Under the pieces are notes generated by a model. It had not been told where the DNA came from. It searched no databases and saw only the letters and a list, made by a program, of their open reading frames with translations. Both the position numbers and the translations under genes were made by a program. Shown piece after piece: positions 1 through 12,700 of a DNA stretch of 64,000 nucleotides (the stretch's first letter is position 1; each line of letters starts with the position of its first letter). The stretch is from Vitis vinifera (lineage: Eukaryota; Streptophyta; Magnoliopsida; Vitales; Vitaceae), in the NCBI RefSeq assembly GCF_030704535.1, contig NC_081819.1:21920001-21984000 (forward strand), in the 5' to 3' direction.

Positions 1-305
1 AATCGGGAAAGAAATTTACACCATTTTTGTTAACCAAAATGTGTGCTGTTATGATGGTTAGAATGATATCCTGCTGTTCAATGAAATGGCAAAAAAATCA
101 AGATTAGCTAGTAGTGCATGCCTTGCTGATTTCTAAAATAACGACAAGCAATCAAGACATCCTCCATTTTAGACAACAATAGAGTTTAATCCTAATAAAA
201 TGTCAGCCTTCTGTTTTAAACACACGGATCCAATTCCATTGAAAGCAAGGAAATATATTCCCAAATTACAAAAAAAATTCAAGTACTAGAGGTAACGGTG
301 CATAC

Positions 306-2887
306 CATCTTTGATTGTGTCCTCATAGGTCCAATGCCATTGAAAACCCCAAAATACCAGACCCCTGGAGAAATCTGAATAATTTTTTGTAAGTTGGACT
401 CTAATAACTGTTATCAACCAGACAACTAAGATAGAAATAAAGATAAGGAAAACGGTAATGAAATATCCTATGAGCCAAAATGTAAAAGACTTTGATAACA
501 GTCGTGGCAACAGATTATGTCAAGAAAGAAATACTGATATTCTGAAACACTTGCATAAGAAAGAAAAAGGGAAGATGAAGAATGACATTTGCGTAAAATT
601 AGAGACGCATTTACAGTAATTCTCAAAAACCTGCTCATTTGTCAATCTTGTCGTTATATTTTTCTGCATAGGATAGCACTGCTCTGTATTTTGAAGACCT
701 CCCGTCACTCCAAAAGATCCATTAGAGAGAGTACCTAACACTAGAACAGCAGAAGAACCTTTGTGAACTGCTTGCAATCATAATTTCATTGCACTGGAAC
801 AAGAATAAGGATAACAATTGAACCAAAATTTGAAACAAATGCAAAACCAAAAGCAGAAGCAGGCATTATGGAACATTGTAACCAGAGCATGTTTAAGATT
901 GATCAAAGCACAAGTAAGTTTATGAAAATTTCAACACAATAAGAAGAATTTGTTGAGGGTTTTGATGCACTTTTTATGAGAAAAGAAAATCAATTTTAAG
1001 AAGTTGGGATGTTATCAAGCCCATCACTTACCAAATTCTTTTCTGAGCAAGCAATGATTACAAGTATGATTTTCAGAAAACATAACCCTATATGTAGCAG
1101 AATTGCAAAACACAATTCCAGTAATGCCTGAAATAATTTGGACAAAGCTGAGTTAAGTTGAGGTTATCTGGCAATTTCTACCTAAATCTTTTACTGTAGT
1201 GTTTGAGACATCCGGCAGTGGGGGGCTACCATTTCGGAAGCATATCATTGGCAATGTGCTTTTAGGAATCTTTCCTGTGCTTTCAGTACCCTGCAGACAA
1301 ATTGAACCATGAGAAGAAAGGGGAAGCAAAAAAAATCAAGATCAATCAACGGCAGTAAAAGGAGATGCAATTCCCATTTTAGAGGCAAACCACAGTGCCT
1401 GACGTGAGCTTATTATCAGGTTTTCAAAAATAAAGGTAATGCAAAGAACTTCCAATTCATCAACATCAAATCTTAAATTCCATTTATAAAAGAACCCTTT
1501 AACCGGCACCAACAAAGAGCATGACATTCTTAAATACCACACATTTCAAAGAGTTCAATAAGCATACTTACAATGTCCACATCTGACTCTAATGCAATTG
1601 ACATTGAAGAGAACCACAGCGGCAACTCAACTGCAACAAGGCAAAGAAAAGTAAGATAATGTATGATCAAACACAATGACTCCTTAAGATTTCCACAACG
1701 CAGAGAACTACCAAAGCTAGATAGATGAGATACAATGAAGTTCATCACAAAACTGCAACATGGTCACTAAAACTCCCACATTTGAAATATTGTATTTAAA
1801 GCATCAAAAGGAATGAAGATAGCACAACTTCATTTCCATTACTACGGGATACTAGTCTAGTTCTTTTACATGAAGATGGATCCAAAGGAAATTTAAACAT
1901 ACCATTCATGTATTTTTCTCACAAAAAGGTATGTGATACAACTCACTCTCAATCAGTCTACAGCACTAATCAAGATGAAATTAGTCGTAAAAAGGCATAT
2001 GTACAACTGGTTCTTAATCAATCAACAGTACTAATCAAGTTTGACCATAACAACAAAGTAAAACAAAATGAAAACAGAAGTTAATATCACTTCCGATCAC
2101 ATGATAAATCCAAAATTTTTGTTGAGAAAGAGATGGATTCAACCAGGACCCAATAACCAGAACACCTCAAATCCTTAAGTCAACTCCAGAAACAAAGTAT
2201 GTTTCCATGAACATTTTTTTACTCCTCTTATATAATCATTATGAATTTTAAACACTAAAAACAACCTATACATCATGGATGAATACTTCAAGCAATACAT
2301 AAACAACCCGAAAAATGAAATTCAGTAGCATCACTCAATCAGGAATTAAACTAATTCCATAAATTCCTTCAAATAAATCCATTGATCATAAGACCCCAAC
2401 ATCCTTCAAAAACCACACAAAAAAATAAATAAATAAAATTAATAAAGAAACACTCGATCACTTCGATAAATTACATAAATTCCTTCAACGAGTTCGAATT
2501 TTCCCATGACCTAGCAAACACAACAACCCAAATCCCTTCCAAAAATAAAAACAAATAATTAAAAAAAATCAACTCATTAATTACCCAATCACTAGTACGA
2601 ATTCCAAGAATTAATTCCTCCAAGAAAGTATATACCCTGACCAACACCCATCAAATAAAATTAATTGATCAAGCAAATTCTCAAAAGGGCTGCTGCTAAT
2701 AAACTAACCCACCTCTGATATAGCGCCATTCGTAGGGTTTAAGCTTGGTTTTAGAGTAACTGATGCTGGAAACAGAGAACGAATTGTAGGAACCGTACTC
2801 TTCGTACGAAAAACAGAAGCAAAGAAAACATGTAATGAAAAGAAAAAGATTCATATAACAACTACACAGAATCGAATTCCTGAACAT
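306..2887 (-). CDS. N-terminal part of a conserved plant secretory/membrane protein of unknown function (partial)
   Basis: Five coding exons join in phase on the minus strand: 2713-2887, 1572-1630, 1182-1290, 631-767 and 306-374 (549 nt, 183 codons). All have GT donors and AG acceptors. The donor at 304-305 points to further exons left of the window, so the 3' end is missing. The ATG at 2885-2887 opens a hydrophobic stretch (about residues 12-27) that looks like a signal peptide or anchor, followed by a Ser/Tyr-rich segment. Readable blocks are YEWRYIR joined to VELPLWFSSMSIALESDVDI across intron 1, then KSTLPMICFRNGSPPLPDVS, GTLSNGSFG, a Cys-containing stretch and ISPGVWYFGVFNGIGP. These are soluble, probably lumenal or extracellular blocks that I associate from memory with plant transmembrane proteins, possibly TMEM8/PGAP6-like. 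That family name is a weak guess. The exon 3 to exon 4 junction uses an acceptor at 768-769 and is the least certain. Confidence 0.6.
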
Positions 2888-3582
2888 GATTGAGGATGAT
2901 TCTCAGCACAGAATAAACATGGGTTTTTTTTTTTTTGTTAAAAGGGATTAAAAAACATCATCCCACATTGCTTATATATTTCCATATATAAAATTAAACA
3001 AATTGAGAAAAATCTAAATGTTGACTCCTGCTCCTCAAGCTTGACGCCGAGAGAAACGAAGAGGGAAGGAGTGCGCGAGCGTAGGCTTCACGGCTCAGTT
3101 ATTGAGAAAGGAGAGATTGGAGCGTGTCGCCACTTGCTTGATGAGTGAACAACATTCAAGACTTCGGTGTGTTTGGTTCAACTTTAGAAATTAACTACTA
3201 CTAATATTTATTATACTATGATGAATCTTTGTTTTTTTTCTTTTTTTTTTCTTTTTTCTTTTTGGGGGGTGTGGAGGGGCGTTGGGAAATGGGTAGTTAT
3301 TTAGTTGTTTAATCCATAATTGGGATTTAGTTTTGGATGAGAGGCTAATATTTGTGAAATTGGTTATTTGATGTAACAATTGCCCATTTATATTTTTATA
3401 AAGTTGCATTTAATTTAGGAAAAATAGTTTTAAAAAATTAGAGTAAAAAAATAATTACAATAGCTATAGAAAAATTAAGAAAAAAAAAAATGAGAAAAGT
3501 GGGATTTGACTAGTTAATTTGAAAATATATGGAAAAAAAATGTCAAATTTTATAGGGGAAATTATGTAAACATGCAATATTT
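2888..3582. other. Upstream region and spacer before the first MITE-like element
   Basis: This holds the presumed 5' leader and promoter of the minus-strand gene ending at 2887. A GC-richer patch lies at about 3020-3130, inside otherwise AT-rich DNA. A polypyrimidine tract runs at 3232-3262. I see no coding potential beyond chance reading frames. Confidence 0.4.
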
Positions 3583-3902
3583 AGGTTATATTTTGTTCCA
3601 ATAAATATTTTAAAAAATAAATAAATGTAAAGAAAAATTATTTTCATGTTTGATTGTCTTATAGAAAAAATATAGAATAAAATCAAATATAAATAAAATT
3701 ATTTATAAAATTATATATTTTTAATTTATTTATTGATGAGTTAAAAATAAGTAAAATGAATTTAAAGTAACAAATAAAAATAATTTATTGATTTTTAATT
3801 TATTTTTTTATTTTTCATTAATTTTATTTTCTTTTATTTTTCATTTGTATTTTATTTTCTTTGTATTTTCCCTTCAATTTTATGGGAATCAAATATAACC
3901 TT
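3583..3902. mobile_element. MITE-like element with short terminal inverted repeats (copy 1)
   Basis: The left end reads aggttatattttgttcca and the right end is its near reverse complement (tgggaatcaaatataacc). They are 320 bp apart. The interior is extremely AT-rich and non-coding. Near the right end it carries atttgtatttta followed by tttgtattttccc, shared in order with the element at 29571-29887. Matching length and ends with two other copies in this window support a single non-autonomous family. No clear target-site duplication was seen. Confidence 0.55.
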
Positions 3903-3939
3903 GCAAAATGTGAATGAAAAGATAATTTGAAAAAGTTAT

Positions 3940-4250
3940 TTTCATGGAGAGTGTGTTTTTTGAAAAATAATTCACATTTCATGTTCCAGAATAGTGTCTA
4001 TCTCACATTACCCGAAAATACCTTTATATGTATTTTGGTCTTAAAGTAACACTATTTTTATCGGAATGTAACACTATTTTGGACTTAAGATACACTTGTT
4101 GATTCAATGATGTACCATTTTCATGTGAATTATGTTGGTATGCATGACAACTCAACATACGTAAGGATGTTTTCGGGTAATGTGAGATAAATAATATTTT
4201 AATGCATGATATGTGAATTATTTTACCAAAAAATTGACTTCCTGTGAAAT
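3940..4250. mobile_element. Long-arm inverted-repeat element (foldback/MITE-like)
   Basis: The arm at about 3940-4030 and the arm at about 4158-4250 are imperfect reverse complements over roughly 90 bp. The best matching core is tctcacattacccgaaaa on the left against ttttcgggtaatgtgaga on the right, with aataattcacat against atgtgaatta further out. The roughly 125-bp loop has no coding content. This is the structure of a foldback or MITE element. The superfamily cannot be told without terminal alignment. Confidence 0.6.
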
Positions 4251-6361
4251 TTATTAGAAAATATGAGAATTTATCAGATTATGAAAACTTATGGATGATC
4301 ATCCATATTGATGTATATCTCTTTGTAACTCCCTATAAAAGGGAAATACCTCTAATGAAAATCTATTATATCATCTTCTCATATTCTAATTTATCTTTAT
4401 TGCTTTCTTCTTCTCACTTTATTTTACAACAAAAATAACTTTTTTAGATTCTCTATTTATTCGTATTTTGTAAATAATGTGTTTAGATAATTCTCTCATC
4501 ATTGTGGAAAAATTATCTCACATCCTTAAATGGTAAATAAATCATTTATAATCCTCTAATTAATAATGATTTTATATTTTATATTATATAAATCCTCTCA
4601 TCTTCTTATTATTTTGAATAAAAGTTTTGTTAGTTGACATCAATAATAAGATAAGAAATTAAAAAAATTTAAAATTTTAAAAACTTAAAAGCTAAAAATA
4701 TAAAAATAAAATATTGACTTTCACTTTATTTGTAAAGTATGGTAGTTGAAAATATAGATATTGATAAATAATTAGAAATACAATGAAAGTTGATATTTTT
4801 TTAGAAAATTTCAAGTTTTTTTTTTAATTATATTTAATTTTTAAGTATTTTAGTTTTAACTCATGTTTGAAATTTCGGGAAATATTATGATATTTCAATG
4901 ATGCCCAAAATGAAAGTCTCCACTGAAAAATATCCTTGATTTTTTTTTTGGGAAATACCAGTTATTTTTAGGGAAAATGACCTTTCCTTTTTGGGAAAAT
5001 AGTGTATTTGGGAAATATCACCTTTTTTTTTTTAAGTGACATTTTTTTATTATCATTTTATATGATAAATAAATATAAAAAATATAAATATTAAAAAACA
5101 ATATATATCATCATTTATTTCATATAATTTAATATATTAAATAGCTCAAAATTTCAATATTAAATACATTTTAAAATTCACAATATTGTTATTGAATGAT
5201 ATTTAATGTAACTTAGTAGTAAATATATACTTATAAAATTCATATTTATTATTAACACACAATATTATTATTATTAAATATGACAAATCAATATATATAT
5301 ATATATATATAAATTTTTTTCAACAAAATAATTTCAAATTTTCTATTATTTTTTTTATCATTTCTTAGATTTTTTTCTCAAGTATATTTATGAGTTTGAT
5401 TTTTTTTTTTCTTAATATCCATTGATATTTCCTAATATTTTTATAAAACATAATGACAAATGTATTTGTGATTATTAATATTTTCATTAATTGTATTGTA
5501 ATTTTTTTAAATTTTATTATTTTATTGCTATTCAATATTCCTAAGGATGTTCATTTATGAAGAAAAATAAATAAATCAAGTATGACGATTAAAGAAAAAA
5601 AAATAAAACTAAAAAGGAAATCGATTATTTACAATTAAGCATCTAATATTTACTTGTTAATTGACCGTATTGATATAACAAGAAAAAAATTTGAAATTTG
5701 TAAAACAAAAAAGCGTTCAAATAATTAAAATTTGAAATTAATAATCCCTTTTAAATGCTAAATTAATGAAAAGATTATCTCTAAATACAAATAAAATATA
5801 CAAATAATTCAGTATTTTAAACAAAGAAAAGGAATCATAAAATTGTTAAATAAGGTTTAAAAAACATTATTATTATTATATGTTTTATTACTATTATTAA
5901 AATTTGAAATATTTTATTTATTTATTTTTCATTTTACTTGGATGGATGTGAAAATGATTTCAAATATTTGTTATTTAATTTTAATTTATTAAAAAATAAA
6001 ATATAAACAATATGAAAATATATAAACATTTCAAATATTTTTTTATAATATATATAAATTTAATTTCACATCTAAAATCCATGGACAGCTTAGGACGTGT
6101 TTGGTAGTAAGAAGAAATAGGGGAAAAGGGGGAAAGAAAACATTGAAATTGAAAATTGTTAGGGAAGAAAGTCGCCCTCAACAAATTTTTCCTCTGAACC
6201 AAACAGCGCCTTGGAATTTTATCATGCGATCATGATGATCTCATCGGCGAACAACGATCAGAATGCAAAGTCAAACGTACACTTCAATGCGCCTAAACTT
6301 CACCCTTTCAACAGGGTCCAGTTTTAGAGAGAGAAAGCCAGAGGAGAGTGTTTAGAGAGAG
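4251..6361. other. AT-rich spacer and presumed 5' region of the SYP7-like locus
   Basis: This is low-complexity A/T DNA with an (AT)n run at about 5290-5311 and many poly-T tracts. I recognise no gene. From about 6085 the composition becomes more balanced, and a purine-rich GAGA leader at 6328-6361 directly precedes the ATG of the SYP7-like gene. A gtgtttggt motif occurs at about 6098. Confidence 0.4.
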
Positions 6362-9358
6362 ATGAGTGTGATCGATTTGATCGAGCGCGTCGATGCGATC
6401 TGCAGAAGATACGAGAAGTACGATCTCGACAACCACAATGAAGCTCTGGGATCTCAATACGACGTCGTCGAGGCCGGCATTGAAGCCTCTCTCCAGGTCT
6501 CTCTCCGTATTTGTATGTCGAAGAGTTCTGTGTTGAATGGCCAGTTGTGTGTGTGTGTGTTTTTTTTTGAGGTATCGAATTCCCTCTGTTTGGTTGTCGA
6601 GAAAAAGGAAAAGAAAAGAAAGGAACATCACCCAATTACACGAAATAGTTCTATTAGGCTTCAGTTCGATGGAGGTTGTTGTTTAATTAATGCATGATTG
6701 AAAAATCAAAAGCATTCACGATTAATTTTCATGCATTTTCTACGCAAACAGCCGGAACATTTTCCTTCTAAATCAACCAATTAAAGGGGAATACTTGTAT
6801 TAGGGTTCAGTTGCATGAAGCTCGCTGTTTAAATAATGAATAACGTATGATTAAAAAACTTTCACTTTTTTTTGGTTGCGTTGTTTGCCTGTATTTTCTC
6901 AGGTAGCAAACCCTGCATTTTCCTTTCTAATATTTGTTTTTAGTTTCGGAATTCCGCAGAAATTGGAGGCTGCAACAACAGAGGAAGACAGGGCTTTTGA
7001 TGTCGCAATGAAGGCCGACGTTCAACAAACTAAGGCCTATTTGCTGGAGGAGGTTTCCGAATTGCAGAAACTTACTCTTGAAAGGGTGAATTTTGTGTTT
7101 GCCCAACATTTAATGCTACAAATTCGTGATCTTGAATGGGACCATGATGGAAAATTGAAGTATGGGAGTTTGTGATTTCAAATTTTGTTGTCATCAAGAC
7201 TCCTATTTTAATGTAACTACTCAATTCATGATGATGGATAATTTACTAGATTATATTCAGATTGCAAAGGGATATTCCATTTCCGTCAGTTAATCAAACA
7301 TGCCATAGAACTTTATGCTTAGGAATTTGGGAAGCAAAGATTCACTGCAATGGGCTGAATCAAATGCTTAGATGGGCCAAGCTTTTCGTTTTCTCAAAAC
7401 AATAGAGTGAGTTTTCCTTTAAACCATTTTCTCAGCATAGGAATATAAGGTTCATTGAGCTTTTATGTTTAGTTTATAGAATCTTCTGTGCATCATGTCC
7501 ATTTTTACTAGACCTTTTTTTATTAAAAAAAATTACTAGTTATAGTAAGTCTATTCTGAAGTATCTACAGGAATTCTTGCAATTGGAAGATTCTTATCAT
7601 AATCTTTTGTTTTTCACTTTTTGCTTACTGATGCATGTGAGATGCATACTAATTTTAGCTGACTTCTATTGATTGGTAATGATTTTGCTGATGTTGACCA
7701 TCATTTGTAGGTCAATGTGCTTTCAAAAGAAGAGTTTGTGGCTCAAAATGATTTAATATCTATGCTAAAAGAGAGGATTGAAGCAATTTCAGATGGGATT
7801 GCAAGGGGGGCTAAACAAACTGGTGGTTGGGCAACTTCAGCATCGCATGAAGGAATTAAAATTGGCTCAACTTCAGGTGATCAATCACGAGTCTACCAAT
7901 CCATGCATAGTCACTCAAAGTTCTTATAGAAAAAAGATTTGGTGACTGTACAATTGTGTTCTCAAATTATAACAGATAAGAGATTTGGCAGTAATTACTG
8001 TCAGCAAACTGAAGAGTCTATCCGATTTAGGCAGGGAAATGAAATGCAGAAAATGAAACAGGCAAGCGTATTCTTTCTTTTGATCTTGTTTTTTGTGCGT
8101 ATGTCATTTTATCTTCAAGACGTTAGAACATATTGTGTGGGGAAGCTTTTGCTGCCACTGTGTTTCCTTTCATGCTTTCTTTTATATTAGCTAGCCTTTA
8201 ATAAGCTGACTAGCTGCTCAATTAATTGAAATGAAAAGCACTTCTCTGTTCAAGTTAAGTGGGCATTGAGAACTATTTTCAGAACTAGCAATGCCTTAAG
8301 GACAACAGAAACCATTTACAGAAGTTTGTGTTTGGGGGTGGTTTTTAATTTGTTTATTCTACCATGTGAAGTTTCCTACAGGGAAGAGACAAAAAAGGTT
8401 CCCCTTCCTGCATAAGCTTAGAGGTAAAAGTCATTTTAAATGGCCTTTTGAGTTATGCTGATTGCCAATCCAAGTAAATCCAAGTGGCATTTCAACAAGA
8501 GAATGCTTCTTTTTAATTAGTAAAATTAATTTATTTTATTCAGTGTCAAAAGTTTAGGGCTTTACTATTGTGTTGTATCGGTTCTTATTGTTTAGCACAT
8601 TGCAATTGAATTATTAACTGAAAAAATTGGCTTTTATTTGGTAAACTGCATGTGGGCGAAAATCTTTAGATACAATAGTGATAAAGGTTTGTACTCAAGC
8701 TGTATATAGAACTTAACATTTTTTAACAGTACCTCAATTTTGATGCATGTATAGGTTTAGTGGTGTGGAAGAAGTAGTAATGTTCAATATTCTCTGTCAT
8801 CTCTGAATGTTCATAATGCATGGGTTGTGACTGACCTAAAAATTCTGACAATGATTTGATTTAATATTCTGCAGGATTAAGGTTTGGATGTGATAGCAGG
8901 AGATTTGGACACATCGAAAAACATGGCTCTTGATGTGAATGAGGTATGCTCAATTCTGTCCTCTGATCTTCTGTGATATCAAATGTAACAAAATCATGCT
9001 GCTGCTGCTTTACCAGCTGGGATGCTGGCATTAGTTTGTTATTAAGTTGCCTTTCCAATAAAAAAAATTAAATAAAAGAAATTAAAATTATGGAGTGAAT
9101 TCTAACCTTCAAAAATGCCAAAGTGAGACATGAGAACATTGTAACCGAAGTAAAGTTGATTTTTCAGGAGAGCTTAATAGTATTTCCTACCTCACCAAAC
9201 CCGCCACCCACACACGCACCACAATATTTTTGCCTTCAACTAAATGTATTTTGCATGGATGTATTGGATTTGCTCTGCAGCATAGGTCCAGTCGCAACTT
9301 CTTCATTGATATCATCCCATGATGTATGATTCTCGGAGTCGCTTCCTATGTATGGTAG
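6362..9358 (+). pseudogene. Broken Qc-SNARE gene of the SYP71/72/73 (syntaxin-7x) group
   Basis: Exons join as 6362-6496, 6960-7085, 7711-7876, 7976-8061 and 8875-8943, with a remnant last exon at about 9281-9358. The first begins MSVIDLIERVDAICRRYEKY, the typical SYP7 N-terminus. The second encodes a KLEAATTEEDRAFDVAMKAD-like Habc segment. The third has SKEEFVAQNDLISMLKERIE. The fourth ends in FRQGNEMQKMKQ. Exon 5 should read DQGLDVI but has TAA at 8878-8880 where family members have Gln. The last exon resembles RSSRNFFIDII...MILGV, the C-terminal anchor of SYP7 proteins, and is broken by TGA at 9320-9322. Most of the SNARE coiled coil between them cannot be found in 8944-9280. Exon 1 also looks shorter than usual before the VEAGIEASLQ segment. 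The intron after 8061 would need a GC donor. In functional relatives this protein is a tail-anchored Qc-SNARE of ER, Golgi and plasma-membrane traffic. Here only a truncated product could be made. Confidence 0.8.
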
Positions 9359-12300
9359 TAAGGTCCTTTTCTAACCATATTAACTTTTCGTCAACAACTC
9401 CTATTGCTTACTCCATACCAATGCAAATTTGTTTGAAAAGAATTTGATGGTCTTTCTCGCTGGGAACATAAAAAATCGAAAGACTTCTTGTTTAGCATGA
9501 GCATGTTCCCAGACAATGTTCTTCCTTGAGATCAATTTCCCTTGATTTGATCCTGTTTTCTTAGACGAGAATTATTCCATTCGTTTTCCACATCATAGGA
9601 AGGTTCAATCATCCTTTAGAACAGAGTCTTGGGAACCATCAAAAATCACAACAACGTTATTTCTTGATTCTGAAAATTTTGACATATTTTCGAAATTACA
9701 AATCAAAGTCGTGTTTTTCCTGTTCTTGTTATCCCCTTTAGGCCTGCCCTCTTGTGTACACACCACCTGCTAAGTAAACAAAAATGGAGATGAATTTCTA
9801 ACATATTCAGAGCTTCTCTTTTGCAGTGTATGAAGTAGTGAGATCAGTTTCAAGCTACAACATCAGATTTGCCAACACTTCTGGTATAGTTTCTGCAGGT
9901 TGAGGAATCACTTTGTGCATGTGATTGCACCTTCTTTCTGCAGTTCTGATACTCAAAGTTCTGCAGCTGGTTTTATTTTCTCTTTTCTGCTGTGTTTCTC
10001 TTTGGCTAGCAAATGGAGCAGTGGAAAGTCCAAACTTTGTGTATCAAAATATCTTACTCCGGTTGAAATTTTGAAATCATATATTATGAAAAGCCAAAGT
10101 AATTCTCGTATTTTCTATCTCTAATGAAAAAAAAAAAAACACAATGAATTAATTATTGCAAATAAATTTTGTAAGTTGATACAAATTTAGAAGCTGTATA
10201 TTGAAATTATGGTTTTAGTGTATATTTCAAAATTCATATTTTGAAATTATGATTTTTAATTTTTATAAAAAAAAAGAAAAAAATTGTATTTTAAAATAAA
10301 TAAAATGGGTTATTTAAATAATAGTTTAAAAAAGACCAATGTGGGGTTTTTATGATTTTTAATCAAATAATATTCAAGGGCAAAAATAGAGAGAGAAGGC
10401 TGAGGGGAAAATTTTGATGTTAGATTTCTTAGGATTAAATATTTTCTTTAAAAAAAGGAATTATATATATGCTTTTAAAGGAGTGTGAATTGTACTAACA
10501 AAATGCGTGTACCATCGGGAACCTTTTCTATTTATTTAACTTTGTACTCGTAGCACACGCCACGTGGGCTAAGTATGCAAAATTGAAAAGGGCAGTTTAA
10601 GCAACTTAAAAGAAGATAGTAATATCGTATCGCGCGTGACGTGAGTTGACTTCTGGCATCATACGGAATTGTCGAATTCGATGGTATAACTTATGAGCAG
10701 TCAAAGTTGTATAAATTCTTCGGAACTTAGTAAATTTTGAGTGTCTTCTTTGGATAAAATTTGGGATTAAAACCCACCACCAATTATCCGATGCCACTTC
10801 TACCCTGAGGTTTCTTTACCTTGTACTTCGGATGTTACCTTTGTGTCGCGTATTTTATGTCATTATATTGTCATGTAAATTCCATTACCTCTTGATTCAA
10901 TGATTCTCGTTACTTTAATTTTTTTTAGCATAATTATAATAAACTTTATGTGATCATTATGTCTCGTAATTCTAAGAGATCATACTTAGAGTATTTGTAA
11001 AAAATTTCACAAAAAATCGAATTTAATATCATTTATAACATTTTATCTCCTTTCGTGTTAGTATTATCAATTATATTATGACACCTTATTATTGATTCTA
11101 AAACGTGTTTATCTAATTAACTCATTATTATTAATATATTATTGATAAATATTATGTTTTAAAATAAATGTAATATTTTAAAACTTTTAATTAAATACAA
11201 TTTTTTTTAAATATAAAAAAAAACATAAATTTTTATATTTTTTAAAGAATATATAAATAATGTCATATGACTCTATACAATTTTCACTATTGATAATGAT
11301 AAAGAAATTTTGTCACTACATAAATTTTATTTGCTCTTTATATATTTAAATATTTTTAATTTTACAAAAATATATATTACTTTATTTTGCTTTTTTGAAG
11401 TTAAGAAGAAGAGAATTTACTTGAAATATAATTAGCTAAACTCACTAAGATAAAATAAATAAATAAATAAAAAATCAAAATTCTACTAATTTATTAGCAT
11501 GCAAAGCCCATTAATGATAAGAAGGATTCAAAAGTGCCAAATTAATACGAGTAATTTTAATTTTGAAATTAATGGGAGTAAATAAAGAGAGAGAAAAAAA
11601 CCCTTCACAAAGATAGATTAGAAAAGATACAACAAAGTGTGCATGTTAAGTAACGTGCATGTTAACGAGAGAGCATATAAAGGAAATTTTATAAGCCAAT
11701 GTGACATCATCCACCAAATGATTGCTAACTTCTTTCTTAATTCACCCAAAATATAATAAGTAGAAATTACTCACATAAATGTAAAAGAGGAATCCACAAT
11801 TTTGTCAATTTCTTTCTTCCAAAAAAATTCAATAGTTTCAAAGAAGGAGAGAGAGTAAAAGAAGCCTCTATAATCTTGGGCCTACTCAAATTAGGTCACA
11901 TACTAATCAACAATGTTGGGTCATTTATTAAAGATAGATTTATTTTTAAATTGATTATATATTGCAAATATTATAATATCAATTAAATTATGAAAGTGTT
12001 TAGATTTTTTTTTTTTGAGATTTTATGTGTCGTGTCTGTATGATCATTAATGTCTTTTAAAGAATGCATTAAGTAAATGTTTAGATCTCGGGTTTAAGTT
12101 TTTTCAAAATTAAAGCATTGAAAAAATTTTGAGTTTGAATTTGAGTTCGCTTGATATTAAAATGGTGCATGTTTAGGTTTGTTTTAATTGCGGGCATAAA
12201 GAAAAACATACGTATACTTTGAAAGTGATGTACAAATTATGTCACATATTAATGAACAATGTGGGATCATTTATCAACGTTTAAAAATAATAACACGCCC

Positions 12301-12700
12301 TCACTAAATTAATAATACCTCTTTAGGGCAAGAAAGACAACCCACCCAACAAAATCCTCTACGCCGCACCACATCACATGAAAATGAGGACGCAATCCAT
12401 TGGAGAAACGTCAAAAAGTTAAATTACGAAATCACCCTTTCATTGCAAAGACTGACATTGACTAACGCATAGTTCTTTGCTCTAGTTGATTTACACCCGA
12501 CTCTCTCTCTCTCTCTACCTGTCCCAGGAAAACTAACATCACCCACGGTAAAACCCACCTAACTGTGAAACCAAACTATAAAATTAACCCTAAACCAGTA
12601 ACACATTCTCCATACGATAATCACAACAAAAAACACAAAGCACACATTCGACATTACGAACAAACTCTTCACATCGATCCTAAGATTTTTCGATTCTTTC
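9359..12700. other. Spacer between the SYP7-like remnant and the WRC gene
   Basis: No gene is recognised. The stretch 9359-10125 is of balanced composition and may be residual 3' sequence of the SYP7-like locus. From 10126 to 12300 the DNA is AT-rich. A CACGTG core (G-box) lies at 10562-10567. A pair of roughly 44-bp direct repeats is annotated separately. From about 12300 to 12700 the composition becomes richer in C, as expected for the 3' flank or UTR of the minus-strand WRC gene, with a (CT)n run at about 12500-12517. Confidence 0.4.
11891..12280. repeat. Pair of ~44-bp direct repeats bounding a ~300-bp segment
   Basis: The copy at 11891-11934 and the copy at 12237-12280 share the pattern gtcacata-t-aat-aacaatg-ggg-tcattta. 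The DNA between them is AT-rich and non-coding. This could be the ends of a small decayed transposon or a local duplication. Confidence 0.5.

Noticed and set aside
286..510. Open frame with a long hydrophobic stretch on the minus strand
   Set aside because: It overlaps the last visible exon of the left-edge gene in another frame. The frame reading ISPGVWYFGVFNG joins exon 4 in phase with good splice sites, so the hydrophobic frame is a shadow.
3191..3409. Open frame rich in Lys and Pro on the minus strand
   Set aside because: It is produced by a polypyrimidine tract and AT-rich spacer. There is no motif and no start context.
9900..10124. Possible C-terminal SNARE exon (LRNHFV...)
   Set aside because: The resemblance to the SYP7 anchor is only a few residues. 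The segment at 9281-9358 matches far better, so that one was taken as the remnant last exon.
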